A stretch of 64,000 bases of DNA, taken from NCBI GenBank assembly GCA_944472135.2, contig OX235270.1, forward strand, positions 46,500,352 to 46,564,351, written 5' to 3'. This document shows positions 12,178 to 24,300 of the stretch, piece after piece. Positions within the stretch are counted from its first letter, which is position 1. Each line of letters begins with the position of its first letter. Under the pieces are notes generated by a model that made no database searches, had not been told where the DNA came from, and was given only the letters and a program-made list of their open reading frames with translations. Source of the DNA: Trichobilharzia regenti (Eukaryota; Platyhelminthes; Trematoda; Strigeidida; Schistosomatidae). The translations under genes were made by a program, and so were the position numbers.

Positions 12178-13133
12178 AACTCGTGGGTGAGATAAATTGC
12201 CAGGTTCAGTTTGGTGAGCATCAGTTCAATGGTGTATGTTACGTCACAAACTACCATGATTTGAATTTGCTTGGTCTTGACTGGTTAGACAAGCTCCATA
12301 TCTTCAATGTACCATTAAATTCAGTATGCTCTAATGTTTCGTCCTCACCACACAACGTTGTTCCCGGACATGTATCTGATCAATCTCTCTTGCAACGCCT
12401 GCGTCAAAAGCACGCTTCTGTCTTCCAGGACAAACTTGGTTGCTGCAAACTGTTTGGCATCCAGCATATTCGTAGCCCCCCGTATCATCCCCAATCGAAT
12501 GGACAGGCTGAACGTTTCGTCGACACCTTTAAGCGTGCTTATGCAAAAGCGAAGGGGGAGGGAACAACAGAAGAAATTTTGGATAGATTCTTGCTGCATT
12601 ATCGTACGACGCCAAATCCTTCCGCCCCAAATCAGTTATCCCCAGCGGAAATTATGTTTGGCCGGAAGATCAGAACTGCCCTCGACTCAATTAAGCCTAG
12701 GCAAGTAAAGCAGGGCTGCAGAAATACAAAAATGGAAAACCAATTCAATCGCCATCACGGAGCTAAACGTCGAGTTTTCAAATTGTATCAGCAAGTTTAT
12801 GTACGAGATTTTCGCTATTCACCTCCGAGATGGATTCGAGGACAAATAGTGGGGCAGAAAGGAAGGGTTTTATACAAAGTGAATGTAGAAGGACAGTTAT
12901 GTGTCAGACACACGAATCATATACGAGATGCGTCAGATAGACCCGACAATGGGAGACGAGACCTCACGTTAGAAGTATTAGTAGATACATTTAATATTCC
13001 GCAGCCGGAAGCCCGGGACACAGATCACACTCTATCCAGTACCACGCGAAGGTCAACTCGACAAAGAAGAGCTCCGAAACCTTTTCAAATAGATCCAAAA
13101 AGCAAGTCCTACACTTTTTACGGGGAGAGGTGA
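12105..13133 (+). pseudogene. Gypsy protease remainder fused to integrase C-terminus
   Basis: This open frame of about 342 codons starts with the protease C-terminal half (LNLLGLDWLDKL). At about 12440-12470 it switches directly to the integrase segment after the second catalytic Asp (PPYHPQSNGQAERF, then HYRTTPNPSAPNQLSPAE, MFGRKIR). It ends in the Arg-rich tail before the polypurine tract. All RT and RNase H and the integrase zinc-binding and D-D core region are absent. The deletion is in frame, leaving a protease-integrase chimera. A polymerase function is impossible. Confidence 0.82.
13122..13130 (+). promoter_or_regulatory. Polypurine tract
   Basis: GGGGAGAGG immediately before the 3' LTR, where plus-strand DNA synthesis would be primed. 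Confidence 0.75.
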
Positions 13134-13556
13134 TAGGATCCCACATTTTGGTATTGACTGTTAATCTCGCATAGATGGTATATCATCATTCCCACACATT
13201 TTGTTATTGACTGTTAATCTCGCATAGATGGTATATCATCATTCCACACATTTTGTTATTGACTGTTAATCTCGCATAGATGGTATATTATCATTTCTCA
13301 CGCACTTTGTTATTGACTATTACGATCAATTATTTCAAATGCTGTTAGCTGTCTTTATTGTTGTAAAATGTATAAATACCATGACTTTCTTTGTCGTTGT
13401 TGTTGTACTACAATACACAGTCACAGTCCAGTCTTTGTCTTTTGATATTTGCGTGCTTCACTGAATCGGAAGGTACCACAAGCAGATAGGCATATTAGTC
13501 AGACGCAGACAGAACAAGGCGACAACGTCGTCATTTAATTCCCTAAAGTTTTAACA
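13131..13556 (+). repeat. 3' LTR
   Basis: 426 bp, matching the 5' LTR except for one additional unit of about 52 bp (three tandem copies rather than two) and scattered substitutions. Confidence 0.9.
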
Positions 13557-13561
13557 TGTTG
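13557..13561. repeat. Target site duplication TGTTG (right copy)
   Basis: Exact partner of 10497-10501. Confidence 0.88.
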
Positions 13562-13790
13562 TTCTTATGTTCTTGACACCCGACCATTGTAAATTGAAAG
13601 TGGATTCTTCTCCTGCAAATCAAGGGCCCTTGTCTGTCAATATCAGCTTCGGCACATCATCGTCTGCAACTGTGTTTCGAAGTACTGCGTCATCCATGGT
13701 TCTTTTGCGTTGATCAGGGATCGCGATGACGTCTATCCATTGTGTAGCGTTTTCTACTATCACCAAGACGTACTGATTGCCACTGGATAT

Positions 13791-14021
13791 CTACGGAAAC
13801 AGACCCATCACATCTACGGACCACAATTTACCTACTTCCGTAACTGGAACTGGCTTCATAGATGGTCGTATGCACCAGTCTCCTTCAATTAACTGGCACT
13901 GTGGACATCCCAGTACATATCTTGTCACACCTCCCATACCTGGCCAGTACATACTTTGTCTTGAGAGGCTGGTTGTTCTGGCTACCCCTGTACGTGTTGG
14001 CTGGTGAAATTCTTGTATCAT
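13791..14021 (-). pseudogene. Gypsy integrase N-terminal fragment
   Basis: The frame has YWPGM..CPQCQ (zinc-binding half) and WSVDVMG with the first catalytic Asp. It remains readable downstream to the break at 13562. Confidence 0.75.
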
Positions 14022-14826
14022 CTCCTGGCATGACGATTGAGGAATTACGGCCAGCCAGCTTCTGTAGTTCCTTCACCAAATCAGAGTCCCAAAGCTATTC
14101 GTTCATAGTCGGTCTCTCTGAAGAAGTAGTGTAGTTAGCTCCTTACTCGCCGGAGTTTAACTAACTTCACTTCCTTTGGTGACCACCTGTATGACTGCAT
14201 TCAGGGGGCAGTCTGAATTCTGACAGCGTATAAGTGTTGCACTCCGTAAACAATCTCCGTTAACTCTGGTTCATCTACCAGTCTAGATAGAACGTCTGCC
14301 AAAAGTTTTTTATTGGGACGCGTGAGACCGTGAAGTCACACAGTAGCAGACGCAACATCCACCACAACAATTTCCCACGTGGGTTCCTCTCTGTGCTCAG
14401 AAACTGCAGCGTCTTGTGACTAGTTTCTATGCGGAACCGTTGGCCAAGTAAATACCGTCCCCATTTTTCAACCGCCCTTACTATTGCTTAACATTCCTTT
14501 TCTGTCGTTCGGCACTTTTTTTCTGTATATGTTAAAGCATGAATGTTGTATTCGACAGCTGCTTTAACCTGTGTTAAAGCCGTAGTCACTCACATCTGAA
14601 CAAACCTTGAACTGTTTTCCAGGTATAGGCAGTTTTAATGTCATTTGCTGCTGGTCCGAAAGCCTTTTAATACCGTCAAATGTCTTCCGGGAATCTTCCT
14701 ACCAAACTTCGACTGTATAGGAGGCAGCTACTTCGTTGAAGTTTTTCACAAATTGGCTTCAAAACGCTGATCTCCCCTGGAACTGCCCAAACTTCTTCTT
14801 GAAATTCGGATCCGTAACGTTCCTCA

Positions 14827-15063
14827 TCACAAAGATTTCTCTGGAGGCGGTTTTATCTTACCGCTGCCTACTTCATGACACAACAGCGTAATACTGCGTT
14901 TGGCTCTCTGAGATTTAGTTTTGTTGATGGGCAATCCAAACTCTTCGATGCACATTAACACGGCTTCGACATGGTTCACATGGTAGCTTTCATTCTGGCT
15001 GTAGATGACGAGGTCATCACCGTAAACCTCTACATTCTTCAGGTTTCTAAGTAACGGCGTCAT
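14827..15063 (-). pseudogene. Gypsy reverse transcriptase fragment
   Basis: An open stretch with VYGDDLVIYSQ, the RT active-site motif, followed by GLPINKTKSQ and a RNase H-side linker. It is part of the older gypsy relic; the codons before it contain a stop in the expected LSxAP region. Confidence 0.75.
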
Positions 15064-15259
15064 CAGTCGTCTGGAGGTTAGCGGTGCAGCTGACAGTCAA
15101 AATGGCATGCGTTTAAACCGATACTGCTTGTGTTCCACGATGAACCCCATCTTATCCCTGTCACTCTGTTTTATTGGTATCTGCCGATTTGTTGACCGAA
15201 GGTGGAGAACTGTAAACATGCTTTGTGGACAATTCAAGGCTTTTGCTACAATTGAGCGT

Positions 15260-15450
15260 TCTTCAATGGATTTTCAGATGATTTGGGTCTGTGAAAAAAT
15301 CTAACTCCGTGACAACCAAATTCATGTGAGCCTGAATGATTATCAAACGAATTATGAAGTCACTGGCTATGTGGTACATTCAACCACTATTGGGTAGTCA
15401 GATATCTTGTTTGGTTCATAGATGGAACGATTTGATGAAAGTCAAGTGTA
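15260..15450 (-). repeat. Dispersed block shared with 50895-51110
   Basis: The minus strand here and the plus strand at 50895-51110 agree over about 190 bases (ATAGATACAGAAC.., CCCAATAGTGGT.., TTTGGTTGTCACGGAG.., GATTTTTTCACAGACC). The family is not identified. It abuts the gypsy RT relic. Confidence 0.6.
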
Positions 15451-15508
15451 TGTTCTGTATCTATATGGGATTTAAGCAGTGAAGATTCAGGTGGTTTGAA
15501 TTTAGGGT

Positions 15509-15553
15509 ATTTTAGGGAAATTTCTGGGGGAAACTGATGAATTTCCCTAAAAT
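15509..15553. repeat. Short perfect hairpin
   Basis: A 14-bp perfect inverted repeat (ATTTTAGGGAAATT and its complement) with a 17-nt spacer. Confidence 0.7.
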
Positions 15554-17280
15554 GTTTGCATTGAGTTGCCTCAGAAACTTTTAAACCTTTTCATTTGGGT
15601 CACGGTACGAGGGCGATCCAGTTCAAATGATGTAACTAGATGGGCTGCTTAGAACCACCAGATACCACCCTCTAATCTGTCACCCTCTGTTCCAAACACT
15701 GAGGTACGACATACAGTAACTGTTCACCACAGCGGCTAAAGTTACTTTGTGTAAAGTCGCAGTTAGTCTAGTATTCAAGTAATCCTCAATGATCTACGGC
15801 TAAATGCATGGACATCAGAGGGTCCGCGCTAAAAATATTCCACGCAGTTTTACTCAGTGTCTACTACGCATCTGGGTCGCACTAGTCTCGACGACTTTAT
15901 GCACAGAAATATGGTCCACACAGTTGTGAAGACCCCTATGTTTCCTTGAGACACACGTAAGGACACCATCCTGTATAATACTACTTAATACTACAATACT
16001 TACTTGTAAACAGTTTTATCATATTACTCACTTTTAATCTGGATGCATTTGATTCTTCGACGGAGATTGGCCGAAATATTTAACAGGTAGTATCGTTTCC
16101 GTGCTTCTGCGGCCTCCTCACAGAGGCCTCAGGACCATCAAACTTCGACCTTTTATCACTCGGAAATCCTTCGTCTTCAAGTCATTCTCGTTATTTTGGC
16201 ACCGTTCGCCTGATTATAGAGCCACAGACGGTCTTTTGACGTAGTTTGCTAATTATAAGTCGGCATTAACGTAGATGCCTGATCCCTTAGGAGTTTGGGA
16301 GTTGCTACGTATAGCATCTGTCAATCAAGTCTCATAAACCGTTAATGCCCAACTCCTGCCACGCTGGGCCTCATGCTGTCTCTCGAAGATTTTCAGAAAG
16401 GCTAGGCATTAACCGACGCAAAAACCAAAACACTGATTGACGACGCAGGAATTCCTTATTCTAAAGCCAACATGTAAACAGCTAACCTGGCATTACAGAC
16501 TAAGATTTCTGACAGTTTTTTCATCTTCTTTCTGAACAGCGACTGATGAGAGGATGACTGGTGTATTGACGCCTCCGCGAAAATATGGGGAAGTTGGGTT
16601 TGAGCAAACAACCATGAATTGATCGTTCATTCGTAAACTGCATTGACAACGTTACTATCAAGTCGCATCAACAAGTGTTTTCCGGACGTCACGTTACTTC
16701 TCAGCTGTTCTCTCTTTATTTCCACCTATTCTTTTCACTAACTGCACAACCTTAACCCTTAGTTTCTACCCAGTAAATGTTAATAGTGTTACGGGAACAC
16801 AATCTCATTACCGGAGGAAGAAAGCAGGCGCATTAAACACCGTGTAGACGTTCTAACAGCCACTTTTCAACTGTTTGCAACTGCGATAGCGCAAGTGCAA
16901 AATAGTACGCAATGGAAGTCTTTGGTAAACCTTGTGGTGGGGGTATTATTGAACCGCTTGGTCAAGGTCTGTCTTAGACATTTTCAGAAATAAGTTGATC
17001 GCTCTTCGGTTTTGTCAATATCTCAGCTATTTGCATTTCGAAGATTCAGTGATAATTTTCTCTCTCCACATAGCTTCGTTAATTTTTAACGCTCTAACCT
17101 TTTGATGTCATTAGCTGAAGAGTGGGGTCAATCAATGAATTTTTTGTTCGTCGATGGAACACCTGACACTTGTGGTTGATATGACGCAACGCTCATACCG
17201 GAGATATGGAAAGCGTCAACAAACAACAAGGAGAAGGGAGAGACTGAGAAAGAGGGAAAATATATGGGTATATGAAACAG
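15554..17280. other. Intergenic, unassigned, likely decayed repeats
   Basis: Locally higher G+C than its surroundings, with no open frame of note. I see no gene. It may be upstream debris of the older gypsy copy, but no Gag motif is readable. Confidence 0.4.
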
Positions 17281-17445
17281 ATTGTGAGGTCGTGTGACGA
17301 AAATGACATGATTATGAGCAACAGTTCATGCTCGAAACATTGTCTGATTCTCAGTAATGTATCACTGCGTGATATTTATAATAATCTTGTTTAATATTGA
17401 ATTACATTCTAGCACAGTGCCTAAATACCACATATACATTAATAA
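17281..17445 (+). repeat. Dispersed tail repeat, second copy
   Basis: Diverged copy of the 3935-4110 block (GATTATGAGCAAC.., GCTCGAAACATTGTC.., AGCACAGTGCCTAAA). Confidence 0.5.
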
Positions 17446-18055
17446 GGATTTTCGCAATTTCTCACTTAACTGAAAAAGATGGATGAAATATTTTCTAATC
17501 ATTTAGGTGAGCACCTAAAACGAGAACTATGGAAATGATTACACTTGGATGTCTGACAGAGATGGTGAAAAATATAAGAAAGAATTGTCTAGTTCTTGAT
17601 TTCGGACGAACTTGTAAACGAAATTTTTTTTAAAATGAGATGTGAAGATCATATAATGGCGAAAATTTGTTGCATTCGCCATTCCAGGCATACAATTCCG
17701 TCCAGCAATTGGTAACCTGAGTCATGGAAACATTACTTTTTAAAAAGTATACGGAAAAAGTATCATAAGATAAACTTGACCCAACTTCCATACTTCTAGT
17801 GGTTGTTGCAGGATCCGTTTCCACATAATCTAGAAGAATAACCAGCATGGTTTGCACTATCTCTTGAGGAAAGGACTAATTTTTTCTCATTTAAATTGTT
17901 TGTTTGTTGCCACCAAACCACAACCTCACAGCTAAGAAGTGAGCGCAAAGAAACCAAATTGTTTGCACTGGCTTCCATAGAACGATATTGAATATTGGAC
18001 AATATCTCTGGAAGTAAGAATTCAAGTTAACTCAAGGCCATTTCTGTATAACAAA

Positions 18056-18324
18056 ATGTTCTCCTCTGGTTGTAATAACACGAAGCTCAGGACGAATATA
18101 AAACTATGCATTCAACGGCTTGAATATGTGCAAAAAAAGAAATCCGAGATATCGAAGAAGAATCGGCGGGATATTGCAGACCTATTAAAAGACGGTAAAA
18201 TTGATCGCGCTCGTATAAAGGTGGAACAAATAATTCGGGATGACTACTGCGTTGAAGCTATGGATATCATCCAAACATATTTAGAAATGATAAATGATCG
18301 ATTTGGTTTGGTTCAGGATTCAAA
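18056..18324 (+). CDS. IST1: IST1 exon 1
   Basis: Starts at the family-conserved Met and ends in phase 2 before a GTAAAT donor. It encodes the first helices of the IST1 domain. Confidence 0.93.
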
Positions 18325-21300
18325 GTAAATTGGTTTGCTTCGCATTACATAATTCAGAGTTCCAGATGCGTCTCTTGAAACGCCTATTGCAACAGTATTA
18401 TGGTCTAAATCTCGCATCAAAAACGAGGTCAAAGAGTTGGACGTGGTAGCTGAACAGTTGCTTCATAAATTTGGTAAGAGCTACGTTCATGAGTGCTGTG
18501 AAAGGGCAACTATGGTTAATCGCACTGTCATGACAAAATTGAATTCTATTGTGCCAGGGGCAAATCTGGTTGAAATGTACTTGGTTAGTATTTTATTTCT
18601 ATTTCATATTTTTCCGTTTAACTTTGAATCTTGGAATTATCAAGTCATAATTTTATCACCGATTTCCTGAATAGAGTGGGCGAGTCATAGTGTAAGTAAC
18701 CGGCACTGTGATGTCGACCCACACACATCTAAAAAGATTAACATAGGCTCCAAGCCCCCTATCCTTAACCAATAAATCTAAAATCTAGATAGCACTCGTT
18801 GCTCGTATTGAAAGATTGCAGGTTATATAGATTGAATTAAGACTTCAGATTCATATTTGTTGGTTGAGGATAGAAGGCTTAAAGCCTACGTTAATCCGTT
18901 TCTAGTAAATTGCTTCTTGAATGAATCAGTTGAGGTTGCACCTGAAAGTGTTAAAATTACGCGTTATCTGGATGTAGTAACAGGTCTGAATGAATGTAAA
19001 AGATGATTCTGCATAAGAGTATCTTGAACTTCATGGATATCTGGCGATTACATTTCTCAAAGTATTGTGTAATTCTTTTTGGCATTGACAAATCCTATGT
19101 TAGCCTTATTTTCCTGAAGATGGTGTGATTAGAGAGAATTGTGCGTCAGAATTGATATATTCGCATGTCGTCATTCTCGTGTGAGGTCCATTACTACTGT
19201 CTTGACCTGATGCATGGCGGAGATGCAATACATAGCATATAAAGCATGGCGAACACCCGCAAAAGACTAGATAGAGGTGCAAGAATTACTTCCCATGGTA
19301 GTTGAGTCTTAGTCTACTGAATGTATTGTTAGTGGTAATTGGTACAGAGTGCTGTGAATCCTATATTTACACTTGTAGTTGTCGAACTACTGGTACTTTT
19401 GGGTTTGATCGTTCAATGGTGCTAAGTAGGATATTCAATGCTCATCTGAATTCTAGTTTAAAGAATAAGTTATGTCCGTATTTCTAAACGTATGTGTGTA
19501 TGCTTGAGTGGGTCAGCTCGAATCCTCAGAAAATATTGTGTTCTTAAGACACTTGTTATAGGGAGTTCGCACGTCTTCTCTTTCGCTGATATAGAAAGTC
19601 ACATCATGTATAAGTATTATAATACACCCACAACAAGGCTGTACTCTTTGTGTTGTTTAGAACAGCATCTTTGTAGAACCTGTGCATATCATTTTAGTAC
19701 TGTGGAGATTTTTACTCATTGGGATTGACCATGTAAATAATCGAGGACGTCAGTTCGAGGAATGAAGGCTGGGTATATTAGTCTAGTAACAATTAGTTCA
19801 TTCTTCAGAATAAATTGTAAAGTCCTAAGATCTCAGAACTAATAATTCTATCTTTCTTTCAGTTAAACAGGTTTTATCCATCCATTACGGGAAACAAACA
19901 TGTATGCTGATGTTAGATGGCGTTGCTGATGGTTCAAAGTTCGTATATAAGTCGGGGAGAGCTGGAACTAGTGATGTCATGATTTCCTCAGCGTCAATAA
20001 TTTCACTGGGACTCCAGAATCTATACAACGCCTTAAGCTATTTCACTGGACCTCCTGAAATATGCATAAATCCAGGTCACTTAGTGACAGTTTAAAGAAA
20101 ATCATTTGGAGTGAAGAATTTCGGGACAAAATAACTCATAAGTTAATGACAACAAATAGGTGAAATATGCAGCTTTACGAGGAAGGGTCAAACAGAATGA
20201 GTTTTCAAACCAATGACTTAAGGCTCCCTAAGAATCCCTCATGGATAACTCATTCTCATTGAAGACTATTAGTGGCTTTGTGCAATATTGTTTATCTTCA
20301 GAAATGATGAAAAATTGTGTGAAATTTACCGAATTTCCCAGTAGTATTTTTACTTCAAGCCAATTAGGGGCTATTTGGGTGCATGAGTTGTTGAGGTCAT
20401 AGCTGAGAAAGTCTTTTTTGATAAGTAAAGTGAAGCACAAGTGGTTCCAGTAATTATGTTCCTTTTGAGTATTGCTAAACAGTTTGGTGTCTTCATAATG
20501 CTTTTTTTTGTCGTCTTATTTTCTTCAATGCGTGACAGTTATGTTTATAAAGATTTTGGAATATAGATCCAAAAATGTATTATTTTGGTATCCTGCTTGA
20601 TACATTTTTTCGTACTTCAAAAATATTTTGTCTTTTCCAGGTGAAAATAAGTGTTTTTAGCTGTTTTCGGTTTCCGCTAATAATAGGTTGAAATCGCCAA
20701 AAGTTATGACGTTGAATTTACTCCTGATACACAAGTCATAATGGATAGTAATGCACCAGGTGCCGATGAAAACTTAATTGAATTCAAATCAGAGTGTTCT
20801 GGTGGTTTACCTAGTATACCTTCTGATTTTGGAGCTTGCAGTATGCCCTGGCCTAATACATCAGTCTCTGAGAAAGCTCCCTATCCTACAGACTTTGTAA
20901 ATGACCCTGGTGTCCAACCACCTGTACTGCCGGGTGAACCGTCAGTTTCAGGAACAAGTAGTATGTCTTTCATTTTTAAATTAATTTCAGTATTTAATTG
21001 TTAATAATATCCTGAGTTCGTTTACTGTTTTTGAAGATATCTTTCTTCGCCTGTTTGCTCAGTGACTTACAATTTGATAATCTGTCATACCCACTTTCGC
21101 ATCTTCCACTGCAAGTATTTACAGGACATAAATTAATATGCTTACTCTAATATGTTACCACGTCTTCTGTGTTTTAATTACTTTCACCCTCCTGTTGTGA
21201 AATTTACATCCAATATGTTTTGAGGACTTATCTATTTTATACTTAGCTTTGTAATCGCGTAGAAGTTATGGTTTTGTTGTGAAGTCGTCAGTTCATGTCG

Positions 21301-24300
21301 TTCACACCAAGCTTATTTGCCGTTCAATTGGTGATTAGTACAAGTAATTTATTTTGATGTATATTGACTAGATTTTTTTGTCGCTCACTGTTTCTCTTTC
21401 CAGATTTCTCAATGAATCCCAGTAGAAAGTCGTATGTATACGGTCTGTCTGAACGGGTCCGTTAAGCGAAGGAAGGACAGCATTACTCGTCGTCTTTTCA
21501 TAGTCTTCGCTTACACCCCAACCGACTGTAGTTCGGATGAACTAGTGGATGGTTTTTACCAGAAACTGTCTAGTTTGCTGCAAAAAGCAAAACGCTCAGA
21601 TATACTTGTTTTAGCAGGTGACTTTCATGCCCAAGTGGAGAAGTTATGCCAGACTGAGAAGTATATGAGTGGTACTTACGGAGTTCCTTGTCGATGAACC
21701 GACAGCGGTGATTGCCTCCTACTAATTAGCATTAACTTCAGACCTAAAGGGAGACCTTGTCTAACCTGGCAACCACTGTCACCAAATCAACGTTGGACTC
21801 AAAAAGACCATATAGCTATAGGATATCGTTGGCGAGGGTCAGTAGAAGAATGCCACTCCTTCTGGAACAAATGTGTAGACTCTTGTCAAGCTCTGGTTCG
21901 CGCACGTTTCTGGTTTCGATTAAATGGACATAAAGAGCTTGGCAGCAAAGCAGTTACGCCCCCAGCTAGATCAAGAAACTGAGTCCCTATTAAAGGAAGA
22001 AGTAGCGAAACGAGTATCTGAGGTCGATAGCAAGGCTCCTCCTAAGGAAGCCTGGAACGATAAACGGTTAGCTGTAGACACAGCTGTGAAGGCTGTTAAT
22101 CACATAAAACCAAAGGCTAGTAAGAGCCAATGGATTTCTACTACCTCATCCGAACTGGTAGACACATGAAGACTGATTCCGGCGAGCTCCGAAGGTGATG
22201 ATGAGGAGCGAAAGCTACTCAAATGCAAACTAACAAGAAGTCTTCTCAACGATCGTGGATAGTGATGGTTGACAAAAGCGAAAGAGGTGGAAAAGGAATC
22301 GGTGATTGGTAACACTAGACTACTATTTGGACTTAACAGGGAAACAGGTGGTAAAAGACAAATAATAAGTGAAACAATCTCTGAGAAAAATGGCACCATA
22401 ATTAGCTCCTAGAATAGATGACTAAAACTCTGGAAAGAACATTTTGAGGAGCAGTTTAATTGGGCTACAGTCACGCTCAACCTACCCAGCATCCAACACC
22501 TCTCTGAATGAGATATAGATACAGATCCTCCGTCACTAACTGAGGTTACAAAAGCTGTCGCTAGTGTGGAACTGAGCAAAGCAGCAGGACCTGATGGAAT
22601 GACTCTAGAGGTGTTTAATGACTGTGGAAACAGTTTACTGTCTGCATTAACTAAGGTACTAGGCAGCATCTGGGAATCGGAGGAAGTTTCATCGGGTTGC
22701 AGTAAGTCATTGATTATCCCCATATACAAGAAGGGAGACAAGTCTTTCTGTGATAATCACACGGGGATTAGCTTGACTAATATAGTATCTAAAGTTCTAG
22801 GCTCAATAATCATGAGTAGACTAAATGGCACTCTGGGGAACAAACACGAGAGAATTAAGCAGGCTTCAGACTAGGAAGAGAGTGTATTGATCATATCTTC
22901 ACCCTTCTACAGATTCTAGAACATAGGCATACTTATTGGCATCTAACAATCATATTTACTGACCTGAAAGCGGCATTCGATTCTGTCGGCCGAGAGGTAC
23001 TATGGCGATGTTTGGCCGTGAAGGGGAGTGCCGAGGAAATACATCCAACTGACCAAAGTAGAGTTCTAGGTAAACAGGGGAAATCAATCGACGAAGTCGT
23101 GAAGCTACAAAGACTGAGATGGTTAGGACATGTGTTACGTATGCCAAGCCATCGCCTCCCTCGACGAGCAATGTTAGCGGATATAGGGTCAGGCTGGAAA
23201 AAAGCTAGCGGCGGTCAAACAAAAACTTGGCATCAGTCAATGAAATCCACAACAGTTGGTCTAAGCCACGTAGAAAGGTGTAGACTTCCAGGCTGGGGTC
23301 CTCGGGACGGTAAAAATCTATGGTTGGAAACAATTGATGACATGGCTCAAAACCGTTCTCAGTGGCGCAAATGCATCCACTCCCTGTGACTTATGATCTT
23401 CAATGAAACTGTTTTGTATTTCTTTATTACTCCTTTGTCTCACACCTCTGCTCACTGTTTCTATTATGCTTTTCTTGTACTTTCTTCTCTTGCTTCGCGT
23501 GCTACACGGAATGTGGCGACTTGAACTTCCGCACATTTGTGCAAAGTTCTATGTCGAAAACAGACAGACAGACAGACTTGAACTCATGCAGTCAGCCAGG
23601 TGAGAGCCTACGGAGAGTTGTAATCTGAAGTGTTCGTCAGGGATGCCCACTATCCTCATTTCTATTCAATTTCATCATAGATGTACTGATGGACTTAACC
23701 CTAAATCACTTCAGAGACTCAGGGATTGACTCGTTACTAGGGAATAATCTCATTGACTTAGAATATACGGTTGATATGGTTCTTCCAGGTTAAGATGCTG
23801 ACGAAATAGAGTAGAGTCTTCTGAGCGAGCACCTTGAGCTGCAATCTGCGAATGTTTGTCATGCAATTCGCTCCCGTCATGTGTAGAATGATGCTACGGG
23901 ACTGGAGTACATCGACTCCTAGCTTAGAGATTGGGAGCGAAGTGTTTGGTGGGGCGTTTTGACCACTTCACTTATTTGGGAAGTTGCATCAGCCAACACC
24001 AGTGGGTTGATCGTCGATGAAATCTCATCACAGATACAGAAGGCTCATTTGGCATTTACCAAATGAATCCGTCTTTCGCCTATACATGATATACAGCTGT
24101 CAGCCGAAGGTCGTATGTACTGCTGGGCAGTTCTCTCTGTCTTCCTTTATAGCGATGAGACATGACCATTGGAAGTGGAAGACATGAAAAGGTTAGCCGC
24201 CTTTGATCATAGGTGCCTGCGTTCTGTCTCCCGTATTAAGTGGTATAATAAAATGAGCAATATTAAGGGTAGGCATCTAGTGCGAGGTAAGGAGGGAGAT

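Larger units (their letters stand above)
10502..13556 (+). mobile_element. Non-autonomous Ty3/gypsy LTR retrotransposon (internally deleted)
   Basis: The element is bounded by LTRs that start TGATAGGAT and end TAACA, with a perfect 5-bp target duplication. A primer-binding-like site (TGGCGACGGGGT, 10879-10890) follows the 5' LTR, and a polypurine tract (GGGGAGAGG, 13122-13130) precedes the 3' LTR. Inside are gag, an aspartic protease and only the C-terminal part of integrase. RT, RNase H and the integrase catalytic core are missing, so it could only have moved with help from a complete relative. It sits inside the integrase of an older gypsy copy on the opposite strand. Confidence 0.9.
13562..15255 (-). 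mobile_element. Older Ty3/gypsy pol relic, interrupted by the younger element
   Basis: Minus-strand order is RT, then RNase H, then integrase. RT: IPIKQSDRDKMGF around 15180-15110 and VYGDDLVIYS (YxDD-type) near 15020-14990. RNase H/connection region with several stops at about 14800-14150. Integrase zinc-binding end CPQC (about 13905), first catalytic Asp in WSVDVMG (about 13805) and second in LTDKGP with an adjacent stop (about 13630). At 13562 the frame is cut by the younger insertion and resumes at 10501. Multiple stops make it dead. Gag and the LTRs are not visible. Confidence 0.82.

Noticed and set aside
19302..20095. Plus-strand ORFs as extra IST1 exons
   Set aside because: Exon 2 (ends phase 0) and the exon at 20687 (starts phase 0) join with the conserved LVEMYL-VEIAKSYDV reading, leaving no room for another exon.
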